This document shows, in pieces, positions 50,337 through 61,239 of a stretch of DNA of 64,000 nucleotides. Source of the DNA: Pelecanus crispus (lineage: Eukaryota; Chordata; Aves; Pelecaniformes; Pelecanidae). The stretch spans positions 1,369,001 through 1,433,000 of the forward strand of contig NC_134656.1 in the NCBI RefSeq assembly GCF_030463565.1, read 5' to 3'. The position numbers were made by a program, and so were the translations under genes. Under the pieces are notes generated by a model, which ran no database searches, was not told where the DNA came from, and was given only the letters and a program-made list of their open reading frames with translations. Every line of letters starts with the position of its first letter. Position 1 is the stretch's first letter.

Positions 50337-50522
50337 CGGGCTCAGGTACGGCGAGGTCCCGGCGCCAAGGAGGGTCCCAGGGTGAGGGGATGCATGGAGA
50401 CATCCCGCTTTCCCCCATGCCGTGCCCACGGGCTCAGGTACGGCGAGGTCCCGGTGCCAAGGAGGGTCCCACGGGGAGGGGACGCATGGAGGCATCCCGC
50501 TTTCCCCCATGCTGCGCCCACG
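50337..50522. repeat. 92-bp tandem duplication
   Basis: Two head-to-tail copies (anchor CTCAGGTACGGCGAGG at 50341 and 50433) differ at a handful of bases. The high similarity suggests a recent event. It is non-coding. Confidence 0.9.
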
Positions 50523-51883
50523 GAGGGGCTGCTCGGGCCAGGGATTGGCACCAAAAGTCACCCCTCATGTGTGGTCTGGGGCAGCTGGCACGACATGGGG
50601 AAGGGAAAATAAATTAAGGATGGACACGGAGGTGAGGCCACGGGAGTTCGAGCCAGCGGCTGGCTGGGAGCACGCAGTGATGGGTGAGAGGGTGGAGAGG
50701 AGATGGTGGGTGAACGGGGACGGCAGCGAGTTGGATGGAAAAACAACAGCTTGGTCAGCACTCGGCATAGCTCGTGTGCGATTCCTGCCGCCTCTCGCCC
50801 CACCAAGGCACCACCGGCTCCCGCAGTCGCCGATCCCAAACACCCACGCGCTCCAGCACCTGCACCGGGTCCGCAGGCAGGCGGGGGAAGCCCGTTAGCG
50901 GCACTGGGATACAGGATTTAGGATCAGATTTCTGGAAGGACACCCACGGTTTCAAATTCTGCCTCAGGAGGGAGCATTCGAACGAAGCTACGGGTACCCC
51001 CATCGCCCACCCAGGGCCTGGCTGTGCCGGGAAAGTGAAATGTGGATGCCGTCAAAGCTTGCAACCGCGGCTGCTGCCCGCCAGGAGCGAGCCATGGGGT
51101 GGAAACGCTGCCTGCTGCTGTGAATCACAAGCCCAGCGCTGGAAAAGCTCCGGCTGAGGCATTTCCTGCTGTTCCCATCGCATCCCCATCCGATGCCTCC
51201 CTTGCGAAGCTCCCGCACTGACATCCCGGCCCCGTGGAAAATCAGCGGTAGCTTTGCTGCTGAGTCCGGCACGGCCAGCGCAGGTCACTCGGCTTTCACG
51301 CCGTGGGTGTTTTCCACGGAGCAGGGGCTGGCTCCTGGGAATTGCAGGAGGTGCGGCAGCTGCCCGGGCAGCGCGGCGATGATTCGTGCGAACGGGCAGT
51401 GCCGAGCCACGGGGGCTGCCGGGCAGGCAGGCCTGCCGGTCTGCGGTCGATTGTTCAGCCTCAGTGACTTTTTGAGGGGGAAATGGAAAGAGCGAACAGT
51501 GCGAGTTAATTAATTGACGCATAATGAAGTCAAGATGAGCATCCCCAAGGAGCCGGAGCTCCGATTGGGAAAGCAGCAGATGATGGCGTTCCCCGGCATG
51601 GGGCTGCTTCATCCCCAGCCCCAGCCTCCTGCCAGCCACGCTGAGGACACCGGCTCTGGCCCAGGGGCAGGAAGAAAAAAAGCCCTTGAATACCGTTCAG
51701 TGGCAACTTTAACAGAACTGAGGTGTTACAAATCCTGCAGCCCAGAGGAAGGAGCCGTGGAAGGAATTAAATAAACCCATTGATGGCCGTTCGGTGCTTC
51801 TGTCCCTTCGGTCCTGGGGGAAAGGCACGCTACGCGCGGAGCCCGCCACAGGCTGTAACGCGTTTCTAACTGCCGAGGAAGAG

Positions 51884-52445
51884 CCAGGGCAGGGGCAGGA
51901 GCAGGGGCACGGGCAGAGCCAGGGGCAGGAGCAGGGGCAGGGCAGGGGCAAGCGCAGGGGCAAGTGCAGGGCAGGAGCAAGTGCAGGGGCAGGAGAAGGG
52001 GCAGGGGCAGGAGAAGGGGCAGGGGCAGGGGCAGGGGCAGGGGCAGGAGAAGGGGCAGGGGCAGGGGCAGAGCCAGGAGCAGGGGCAGGGGCAGGGGCAG
52101 GAGAAGGGGCAGGAGAAGGGGCAGGGGCAGGAGCAGGGGAAGGGGCAGGAGCAGGGGCAGGGGCAGGGGCAAGCGCAGAACAGGAACAGGTTCAGCGGCA
52201 GGGGCAGGGGCAGAGCCAGGGGCAGGGGCAGAGCCAGGGGCAGAAGCAGGAGAAGGGGCAGGGGCAGGAGAAGGGGCAGGGGCAGAGCCAGGGGCAGGGG
52301 CAGGAGAAGGGGCAGGGGCAGGAGAAGGGGCAGGGGCAGGAGAAGGGGCAGGGGAAAGCGCAGAACAGGAACAGGGGCAGGGGCAGAGCCAGGGGCAGGG
52401 ACGGAGGCAGAGGCAGGGGCAGGGGCAGCGCCAGGGCCAGGGCAG
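51884..52445. repeat. (GGGGCA)n-type G-rich array upstream of PSMF1
   Basis: About 560 bp of GGGGCAGGAGCAGGGGCAGG-like hexamer repeats on the plus strand with AGAAGG and AGCCAG variants. T is almost absent from the plus strand. Runs of four G separated by two or three bases recur throughout, the pattern that forms G-quadruplexes. It ends about 320 bp before the PSMF1 ATG. Several ORFs of 280-336 codons through it are artefacts. Confidence 0.95.
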
Positions 52446-53100
52446 ACCCCAACCCTCCGGCTGCTGGACGGTGCCGGGTGTCCGCCCCCGCACGGGGGGT
52501 ACCGGCGGGCGGAGACCCCTCGGCGAGGCCCGTCCCGGGACGGGACATTACATTTCCCCGGGGAGAAAGGCCTCCGCTCGCCCCCGGCCCAGCCCGGCCC
52601 CCGGGGGAGGCGGGCCCGGGCCTTGCGCAGGAGACGGGGGCCCTCTAGTGAGGGGCGGCCCGGCCCCGGCTTCCCCGCAGCGGCCGCGGCCCGGCCTTTG
52701 GGGCCTTGCCCGGGCGGTTCCCCCGCGGGCCCGGCCCGGCCGCGCCTGCTCGGTGCGGCGCGGCCATGGCGGGGCTGGAGCCGCTCTACGCCTGGGCGCG
52801 GGCCGCCGTCTCCTGCCCGCAGGACGCGCTCATCTGCGGCGTCCACTGGGAGCTGGTCCGGCACGGCTACCGCTGCCTCGGCGCTGGCGACCAGGTACGG
52901 GCCGGCCCGGGCCCCGCCGGGCTCCTCCGCCGCGGAGGCCGCGTAGGCCGCGGCCGAGCCCCGGCCTTTCCTAGCGCCGCTCGCCGGCGCCGCTCGGCCG
53001 AGCCCGGCGCCCGCTGCCGGGGCGGGGCGGGGGGAGCCGAGCGGCGCCGGGGGTGTCGGGGGCAGCCGGGGCGGTGCGGGGTCTGAGGGGCATCAGTGCT
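52446..53100 (+). promoter_or_regulatory. PSMF1 CpG-island promoter
   Basis: Dense CpG sequence spans the first exon and the start of intron 1, with no TATA box near the expected start. This is the usual promoter type of a housekeeping gene. The ATG at 52766 lies in GGCCATGGCG, a good initiation context. Confidence 0.7.
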
Positions 53101-56100
53101 GCCGGGGCAGCGGTGCTGGGGGCTGCGGGGGTCCCGGTGCTGGGGCGGGGGTTCAGCGCTGGAGGAGTCAGGGCGGTATCAGGAAGGGGGCCAGTGTGGT
53201 GCTGGGGGAATCTTGGTGCTGGAGGGGGGACACCCCTACCAAAAGCTGGGTGTCCAGTGCAGCGTTGGGGGGAAATGTGGTGCCAGGGGAGTCCCAGTGC
53301 TGGGGGGGCTGGTGTGATTCCAGGGAGGGGGGACAGTGTGGTGCTGGCCCCAGTACTCAGGGTGGGGGGTCTGGTGGGTTGGGAGCCTGGTGGGGTGCTG
53401 GGGGGTGTTGGGAGGGTGCCTGGTGAGGTGCTGGGGGGCAAAGGTGGGGGTGCAGGGTGCTGTCTTGGCAGAGAAACCCCCCGGTACCAGGGGAGGGGGC
53501 AGTGCCCGCCGGCAGCACCGCTGTGGGACAGGGACAAACAGGACGACAGCCTTCCCCCCGCCTGCCCCAGACAGCTCTGTCCTGTGCTGGGGAGCCAAGA
53601 GGTGCCAGGCAGGGAAAAGCATCATCCCCCAGTCGGAGTCTTTGTTGCTTCTTCCTGCTCAGCACAGGGTGGTTGTGTCCCTCCTGTTCCAGTGCAGGGA
53701 CCCTGTGGGAGGCCGGCAAGCAGGCAGGGCCAGCCCATGGGAAATAAAGCCCTGCTCCTGCAGTCAGAACCTAGAAGGCACTGAGAGATCCCCTCCCAGA
53801 GACCTAGATACACTCCCAGAGACCTGGATCCCCTCCTGGATCTCCCTGTGCAGCCAAGGCAGGTCCCCCCAGCCCTGCAGCATGCTGGGCTCGTGGGCAG
53901 GCTCTCAGCAGCACCTCTGTCCTGTTGCAGCCAGGTCCTGATGAAAGGAAGTCGGAGCTGCTGCCCGCCGGCTGGGAGGCCAACAAGGAGGTGTATACAC
54001 TGCGCTACAAGTCCACGGACGATGCCCACGAGCTGCTGCTGAAAGCCATCATGGTGGAAGACAGTATGATCCTCAACGTCATGGTAAGCACCCAGGCTGG
54101 TCCCTGTGGCTTTATGGTCCTTCAGGTGCAGCGGCTGCTGCCGCCCAAAACATCCAAGGAACAGCAGGGCCCCTTTCTTAAATTTTTGCCGTTACTTGTT
54201 CTACCTTGCAGCGATGTTTGTCCCTCAGGATGGGGCAGACCCGGGGGGGTGTTAGGGGCTGCAGACCCGCCTGTGCAGCAGCAGTTGTGGCCCAGTGTGA
54301 AGCTGGTTGAGCACCAGCTGCATCGGGGCAGCGATGCGGTTTGCCTTGCCCACTCTGGCCCAGGCATTGCCCCTTTTGTGTCCCCTTCCCAGCTCAGGAT
54401 TTTTCTGCAGATCTTTTCTCCTGTCCCACACAAGCACCTCCCCGGGATGTTTTTGCTTTCACCCTTTGTAGCCCTGGCTGGGGAGCGAGCAGGGAGAGCC
54501 TTGCTGTACGCTGGAGTTTGTTTGCTCCTGGGGATTCGGGCACAGCACAGGGATGTGGCAGGAAGCATGCAAGCCCATTCCATGTTTCCCAAGCCTCCAG
54601 CTGTGGTTGTACCAGCTCCTTCCCTCATTCCCAGCTCTGCTGACTCTGTGTTCCACCTGTCTTTTGCCAGGATCGCAGTTCTCAGAAGGTGGCAGATGTG
54701 ACCTTGGCAGTGGCCGACTACGTCAACCCGGAGCACCTGGACGATTTCCACAAGTAATCTCAGTTCCCTGGCATTTTCTGCAGGAGAAAATGTCCCACAG
54801 GCATGGGGAGGGGGGCAGAGACCAGGTTAGGAGGAGCCTGGAGGACTCTCCCCCACAGATACAAACCCCAGGGGCAGTCCAGCCAGCCCTGAAACACAGC
54901 CAGAGCTCCCTCCTCTGCCCGCTCTGCACTGCTGGCATGCAGGCGGGATTTAGGGCATGGTGGGACCCTGGGTCGGAGCCCAGGGGAGAGCCACCCCACC
55001 TGGGAACGGGCTGGGCCAGCCCAGCACTTTTATTTCCAGAGCCCTGCCTGTCTGTCTGTGCTGGGTGGCCACTGCCCAGCGGTGCTACAGCTTCAACTGC
55101 GGCCTGGACGCCTTCAGCCGTGGCCCAGACACCCTGTGGCCTTGCTGAAGGCCAGTGCTACGTGCTGTGGTTTCCTCCAGTGCAGAACTGGTTGGGTGAT
55201 AGCCACAGCATGAGGGAGTCCCCCAGGCTGGGTGGCATCTCTGCCCTCTGAAATAGGGTCAGGGCTTTGGTGCCACTGTGTGCTGTTACCCCTTCCCAGC
55301 CCCTCCGTGCTGCCAGCTGGGGACACATTTTGTGCCAGGGACACGTTTTGTGCCAGGGACGCTTTGGGCATGTCTGTCCCCTCAGCATCCCTCTCGCAGC
55401 CTGCCCAGCACCTTGCACCTGGGTGCCATGGCCTCCCCAGCCCACCTCCTCACCTCTCCTCCCTGCAGGGTGTACAAGAACACCGAGGAGCTGAGGACAA
55501 GGATCGCTTCGGGCATCATTGCTCCCCTCAAGACCCCTGCAGAAAAGGCCAAAAAGGAGCCTGAGGTTGAGAAGAAGGATCCTGGCTTGCCCCGGGATTA
55601 CGACCCCCTCAGGGTCCCTCCCCGGCAGCCGGCAGGCATGAGAGCACCATCCTGGTGAGTAAAGAGCAAGTGGCTGCTGACGCTCCCCCGTTAGATGGGA
55701 CGTGGTCCTGGCACAGCTCTCCAAACTTCACCTCTGGTCCCCGTCTCGCACACGTGGGTTGGGGAGCAAAGGGGATCCAAGCCCTCCCCAGCCAGTCTCA
55801 GCCTCCTTGGCCCCGTGCTTGGGTTTGATTTAAGTTGCCCACTGAGGGATGGCGTGTTCTGGAGCTGTGTGTTGGTTTGACCCTCCTTTGGCATAGCCTG
55901 GGGGTGTAGCTGGAGACCTACAGACCCAGGAGGGAGAGGGCAGTGTGCAGGGCTGGGGGGAAGGTGAGGGGTGGAAGGAGGGAGACCCTGCTCGGTGCTG
56001 GCTCAGGGACCATCAGGGCTCCAGGGCTGGCAGAGCAGGGACAGCAGTGGGAAGGACAATGCTGTCGTGGGGCCAAGCAGCCCCCGGGAGGGACCCCGGA

Positions 56101-59100
56101 GGGCTGGGTGTCAGAGCGAGCCGTGGGCTCTGGAGCTCCAGCTCTGGGCCCTCAGCACAAGAAGGACATGGAGCTGTTGGAGCGGGTCCAGAGGAGGCCA
56201 CAAAAATGATCTGAGGGCTGGAGCCCCTCTGCTACGAGGCCAGGCTGAGAGAGCTGGGGGTGTTCAGCCTGGAGAAGAGAAGGCTGCGGGGAGACCTTAG
56301 TGCAGCCTTGCAGTGCTTAAAGGGGGCCTATAGGAAGGATGGGGGCAAGCTTTTTAGCAAGGCCTGTTGTGACAGGACAAGGAGTAATGGTTTTAAACTA
56401 AAGGAGGATAGATTTAGACTGGATATAAGGAAGAAATTTTTTACAATGAGGGTGGTGAGGCACTGGCACAGGTTGCCCAGAGAGGTGGGAGATGCCCCAT
56501 CCCTTGCAACATCCCAGGCCAGGTTGGACGGGGCTCTGGGCACCCTGCTCTGGTTAAAGCTGTCCCTGCTCGCTGCAGGGGTTGGGCTGGGTGGCCTCTA
56601 AAGGTCCCTTCCCACCCAAAGCGTTCTGTGATTCTCTGTGGGGTCTGTGCTCATGGCGTGCAGCGGGTGCAGAGCTCTGCCTTTGCTCGGCACAAAGCCG
56701 GGGCTGTCTCTAAGCCTCCTGCCTGCTGCGGCCAGTGGAGCTGCCCTCCCAGGACGCTGCACCCAGCCAAGCTTGGGGCCAGGCCTGGGAGGTGCAGGCT
56801 TGGTGGAGGGGAACAGAGATGTCTTCTCCTTGCTCTCCTACCCTGCTTTCCCTTTGAAACCCTTTGCTGGCAAAGCTGGGAAGAGGGAACACGTGGCACC
56901 CTCTTCACCATCCCTCCCTGCCCCCTTTGTGCCCAGCCATCCCTCGTACGTGGCAGGCACGCTCCCCCCTCTCCTGCCCCACAAGCTGTAATCCCCTTGG
57001 GATGGAAGTCAGACAGCGTGGTGGCTCTGCCATCTCTTGGGGACCAACCGTGGCTTCTGTCTTGCGTGTCACCTCTTGCTTCCTTAACCCCAGCGCTGTC
57101 TGCTGGTGCTCAGGGCTGCTCAGGGTGCGAGATGCTCCTCAGGGAGGCCAGGGCAGACAGGCTGGACCTGGGCACAGCTCTGAAACCGTGTTATTGGCAC
57201 ATACTGTTGGCAAGGAGATGCTAACAGCTGGCTGCAGGCTCACCGCCCTACTGTCCTCGCACTCCCGGAAGCGGGACTGTCATTGTGTCTCCGACTGGGA
57301 CACGCTGGAGAGCCTGGCCTAGCCCAGCACCGCTTGGGGAGCCCCTGGCATGGAAACTCCCAGCGTCCACAGACAGCTCCAGCCTCGAGCAGTGGGCACA
57401 GCAGGGCTCCCTTCATCTCGGCAAGCTTCCCGCAAGCCTGCCGTGCACACCGGTGTCTGCACCCAGCTGCACCCTGGAGCAGGGTTGGGTCCTGCAGGTC
57501 CCAGGGCCCTTTGGGTGCTGCAGTGCTTGCCGTGGGAGAGCACCCACACGCACAGCACCGGCAACCACACTGTCTGCGGCTGCCCTGCCTGCTCGCTCCT
57601 GCTCGCTCCGCACGGCCGGTCTCCCCTTTGCTGAACGTCTTGCTGTGCTCTGTGTTTCAGGCCTTCCCCCTTGAACCCCTTTGCTGTTGGTGGGGAAGAC
57701 CTGGACCCTTTTGGGTGAGTACAGCTGGGAGAGGTTGTGCTTCGCGTGCCGGGGGAGCATCCCCTGCTCTGCCCTTGGGATGTGTGGGGGTGGCTGGGGA
57801 TCTTCTCTGGAACAGCTGGAGTCCACCTGGCTCAGGCGTCCAGCAAAGTGTCTCTAAGATGGGACAGTTGCAAATTGCAAGGGACCAATTGACAGTTGCT
57901 AAACCTCAATATGGTTCTAATATCATAATAAGATCCCGTCTCTTGCGTAGATGATAGGTTGCAATCTGCGTCTGTTTAATAATCAGCTTGTATTCATTTA
58001 ACATGCAGTAATTCCTTCAGTAAATCAAAGCTGAATATGTCGTTAAGTGAATGTAAGCCTCTAATTTAAAATGTTACCAGCTGCTGCGTCTACAGCCCAG
58101 CAGTCTGGAGAAGGGGAGGCTTAAAGCCGAGTCCACGGATTCTTGAGTCCTGGTTGTGAGCCTCCCAGCTGTCTGAGGCACTCGAGAGAAAGCCTGGGCA
58201 GAAGGAGGGCTGTCTGGGGGACTGATCTTCACAGATAGGTCTCTGTCTTTGGTTTGGTTGGGCAAGGAGAACCTGTCATCTTCCATTCCAGTTAAAAGCA
58301 CATAGTCAGACAAAAAACAGCTCTTGGAGTCGTTGCAGAGCATCCTGCGGCCCAGGGGAGTCCTCTTTGGAACGACTCTCCTGTGGGGATTGCATTTTTT
58401 CCCCTCTTGCAAGACTTGGTTCTCCGTGGGTTTGGCTAGAAAAGGGCCAGCTGAAAACGTCCTGCCTGGCTGGAAGGAGAGGCCTGGAGCCTGGGTGGCT
58501 GGAAGGAAACCTGATAGCACAAGGAGAGGGGGTTCAGCTGTGGGGGAGACCCTGCTTCTCTCACTGCCTCCAGCCCTTCATCAGAAGTTTCTCTGTAAAA
58601 GACAAAAAAGATTGTAAATGGAAGCAGATTTGTGCGCTGACACCTGCCAGCGCTCGGGCTGGAGACCCAGACTCCCAGGCATATGCTCGTGGGGCCTGGC
58701 TATCCCGGGGCGCTTTGGGCAGCCGGCCTGGCGTAATGGAACTCATTAGCGTGGTTGTTAATGACTTGTATGATGGCAGCGGTGTCCAGAGGCTCCAGCC
58801 GAGTTTGCACAAAGCTGACCATGAGGAATGGCACTCGCAGCGTGGGGCAGCTCTGAGGAGCCGCCGTGGTCAGCAAATAACTTCCAGGCAGCTCTTTGGA
58901 AAGGCTGGCGGGAGCCCCGGTCGGGTCCGCGAGCTCTTGCAACACCGCGCAGGGCAGGACGTGCTGCTCAGCCGCGAGAGCGGAGGGCAGGGACGGGAGT
59001 ACGAGCTGGCGGCGAGGGCCAGCGGGTCCGGCACTGCCCCAGGGGACGGTCAGCAGCCCACCGGCACTCACCAGTTGCTGCTGCCCTAAATGGCTCCTTG

Positions 59101-60035
59101 CAGGAACCGGGGCGGGAGGGAAGCTGCTCTCCGCTGCTCCGAGTGTTTTGGCCGTCGGCTCTGCGGAAGGCAGGTGGGCAAGGGCTGTTGCTTCCCTGTG
59201 TGCATCTGCAGGGGTTTGGTGGCACGGTGGTGCCGCGGACCGGGGTGTTTGCTGGCCCTGGCTTGGCCGTACGCGCTGCAGCTGTAAGGCTCCCGCCTCG
59301 GTGTGACGGTGAGCTGCAATTCCCATCCTGCCCCCGACCTTGCGGCAGGTTTGCAGGGCTGTGATGACCCCGGGTTGGAGCAGGGTGCGATGCATTTGGG
59401 TTCCCTCCTCTGGCAGGCAGCAGCCTCCATGGGACAAGGATCTGCTGCACCCCAGCTCTCTTACGCACGCGCACGTATGCACATCAGGCGCTCTCTGTCT
59501 TGCTGCCGTGCGCCCGCCTCGCTGGCTTGCCCTGGCCTGCGCTGCAGTGGGTTAGGGGTGCTTTCCTTTCCACATGCCGTGCGTCAGCTCAACCCCACGT
59601 CCCCACGCTCGGCATTCCTGCAGCACAGGGACGCACTTCGCTCCTCGGTCACAGGTGCCAATCTCATCTCCTTCTCTGCCTTTCCTCTCTCCAGAGGTCG
59701 GAGTGGGGGAATGATCGTGGATCCTCTCCGGTCTGGCTGCCCGCAGCCCAGCATTGACCCATCGTCGGGCATTCCAGGCCGGCTTCCCCCAGGAGCAGTT
59801 CCACCGGGCGCCAGATTTGACCCCTTTGGCCCATTGGGAGCTGGTAGATCTGGGTAGGTGCTCGGCTGTGCCTGGGGCTCCCAGCCTGCTCTCTGGGCTG
59901 CCCCTGCAGCTCCGGGCTCGTCCCTGTTGCTGCGGGACTGAGCTCTCGCTCCTGGTTTGACTCTGCTCTGAATTTCTTTGCAGGCCAGATCCCGACCACC
60001 TTCCCCCTCCAGGCTATGATGACATGTTCATGTGA
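52766..60035 (+). CDS. PSMF1: PSMF1 (proteasome inhibitor PI31), complete, seven exons
   Basis: PI31 binds the 20S proteasome, inhibits it in vitro and acts as an adaptor/assembly factor in cells. Exons: 52766-52894, 53931-54083, 54671-54753, 55469-55654, 57661-57714, 59695-59853, 59984-60035; all have GT-AG boundaries and sum to 816 nt, giving 271 aa, identical in length to human. Residues 1 to about 150 form the FP domain, also used for FBXO7 binding (MAGLEPLYAWARAAVSCPQD at the start; DERKSELLPAGWEANKEVY at 47-65). The C-terminal third is Pro/Gly-rich with GGRSGGMIVDPLRSG and RLPPGAVPPGARFDPFGP. The protein ends YDDMFM, whereas human ends YDDMYL, whose last three residues form an HbYX motif; the Tyr is Phe here. 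Intron 4 contains a CR1 copy. Identity is certain. Confidence 0.97.
56128..56638 (+). mobile_element. CR1 LINE, 5'-truncated 3' end, in PSMF1 intron 4
   Basis: This matches the 3' end of avian CR1: AAGAAGGACATGGAGCTG at about 56159, AGAGAGCTGGGGGTGTTCAGC, GGTAATGG-type and TTTTAAACTAAAGGAGG segments, GAAGAAATTTTTTACAATGAG, GGTTGCCCAGAGAGGTGG, and the terminal ATTCTCTG-type octamer (full-length CR1s end in ATTCTATG repeats). It lies in sense orientation to PSMF1 and is truncated at its 5' end, as most CR1 copies are. Its 5' boundary is approximate. Moderate divergence from the remembered consensus suggests a copy tens of millions of years old. Confidence 0.95.
57830..58072. other. AT-rich block in PSMF1 intron 5
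   Basis: About 240 bp of AT-rich non-repetitive sequence (e.g. GGTTCTAATATCATAATAAG, TTTAATAATCAGC, TTCATTTAACATGC). On the minus strand it would be the 3' untranslated part of the antisense ORF at 58074-58520 and carries an ATTAAA at 57974-57979. Confidence 0.3.
58074..58520 (-). other. Unidentified antisense ORF with exon-like boundaries (PSMF1 intron 5)
   Basis: An open minus-strand frame of about 148 codons contains, for example, KRTPLGRRMLCNDSKSC and MEDDRFSLPNQTKDRDLSVK. Its amino-acid mix (Asp, Lys, Asn, Glu, Phe) is unlike the Pro/Arg/Gly-rich shadow frames elsewhere. A strong acceptor-like site (TTTTGTCTTTTACAG) ends at 58593 on the same strand, and ATTAAA follows about 95 nt after the stop. 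However, the frame has no ATG at its left limit (it opens with GTG), and it is not open back to the acceptor: a tandem TGATGA intervenes. It may be a decayed terminal exon, a pseudogene piece or chance. I do not recognise a family. Confidence 0.25.
58730..58830 (+). mobile_element. Possible ancient CR1 ORF2 (reverse transcriptase) relic
   Basis: The plus strand reads GTTAATGACTTGTATGATGG and, after a gap, AGTTTGCACAAAGCTGACC. CR1 ORF2 encodes an INDLDDG...KFADDTKLG block there; the translated frame gives VVNDLYDGSG followed by degenerate sequence. If correct, it is a short, heavily mutated fragment, older than the CR1 in intron 4. The boundaries are guesses. Confidence 0.45.
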
Positions 60036-61210
60036 GGAGTCACCACACAGCTTCTCGTGGCTGCGGCCAGAGCGGGCTCCTGGGAAGCAGGAGCACTTTC
60101 CCCTCTTCGCTCCCCGTTGGGTGGACTTTAATCTTTTCAGCAGCATTTTTCTTCTCCCCATTCGGGGACACGTTCACGTGTGTCAGACCAGCTATAAAGG
60201 TTTCCCTGCGTGCAGGACAGAAGAGGAGGCAGTAGGTTCGTTTCCTTCCGTGCTCCTCTCGGGGTGCCCGGCCGTTTGCACCCTGAAGTGCTCCTGCCCC
60301 GCACGAGGTGACAGCGTGGGGTGCGGCGAGAACGGCCTGCGTGCTGTGGGGTTTTCTCCTCAGCTTCTCTGGGGCAGCAGCGCTTTTGCTGCTGGGGTCT
60401 CGCAAGCGGTCGGTGCCGAGGAGGGAGCCAGCTTCTTGCTGCTCCCGTGCTGGGGAGCTGCAGTGGCCTCGCTGAAGGCGATAGCCGCAGTGGGCTCCGC
60501 ATGCAGAGATTGTTTCTCTCTTGCTTTTTATCCGAGCAAGGGGCTGATCCGTGTGAAGGGCTAGAAAGCCCAACCCACGGGCTCTCCATGGGCAGACCCC
60601 CAGCAGCAGCTGAGATAGCTTCCACGTGGCCGTGCCCACTGGCTTTGAAGAGCACCACCGGCAAAGCTGTTAATGCGCATGAGAAGAGACACATACCGAA
60701 TTCCTGGCCCCACCGTGTCCCCTCTCTCCCCTGTAGCCGTGGTGTTTTTCATTCCCGGGCTGCCCGCCGGGCACGGCGCAGGGCTGGGGTAGGAGGGAGG
60801 GTGCTCGGTGCCCGCACGGCCGGCCGGGCCCAGCGTTGGCTCTGCAGGCACGGCGGAGCTGAGCCCAGCACCGAGCTGGGGTCCTTCCGGGGCTGCGCAC
60901 GGGGGGCTCGCTCGGCTGCGGGATTTGCTTTGCAGAAGAGGTTTATAGAGCGCCTTTCCCTACCGTCAGTCCCGTTGCGTGAGGCTGGCACGGCTCTGCC
61001 TGGCTGAACTCTGCCAAACAGCTCCGGGAGAGTGGGTGAGATCTGTGTGGCTCAGGCTCCTGAGCTCTTTCTGGAAACCTCCTCCCTTCCCTGCAGCTTC
61101 CCCCCCAGGTCAGTTAATTCTGGGGCTGCAGCTCATCTGTCCCATCAGGGGTTCATACTATGTTTTTCTTCTCATGGTTTGATTTCTTGGAAGGATGTTC
61201 ATGAGATTGA

Positions 61211-61216
61211 AATAAA
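61211..61216 (+). terminator. PSMF1 poly(A) signal (AATAAA)
   Basis: AATAAA occurs 1.18 kb after the PSMF1 stop and is followed by CCTGACAACA and then GTGTTGTGTTGGTGC, a textbook downstream GT-rich element. No earlier plus-strand AATAAA was found in the 3' UTR. Confidence 0.85.
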
Positions 61217-61239
61217 AACCTGACAACAGTGTTGTGTTG

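Larger units (their letters stand above)
44001..51883. other. RSPO4-PSMF1 intergenic, right part
   Basis: No gene was recognised in about 7.9 kb. AT-rich islands that may be regulatory lie at about 44130-44260, 45655-45890, 46480-46600, 48440-48800 and 51480-51800. An AATAAA in a poly(A)-site-like context is at about 44999 and another at about 46490, but no credible gene precedes either. A 92-bp tandem duplication is at 50337-50522, and a G run of about 13 is at 48139-48151. Confidence 0.35.

Noticed and set aside
51726-52974. ORFs of 255-336 codons in five frames near 52 kb
   Set aside because: All are Gly/Arg/Gln or Pro/Leu/Ala repeats produced by the GGGGCA array; two run into the true PSMF1 exon in the wrong frame.
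58700-59482. Minus-strand ORF of 260 codons with a protein-like tail (AAIIQVINNHANEFHYA)
   Set aside because: The protein-like part is the reverse strand of a probable CR1 reverse transcriptase relic (plus frame VVNDLYDG); the rest is GC-rich shadow.
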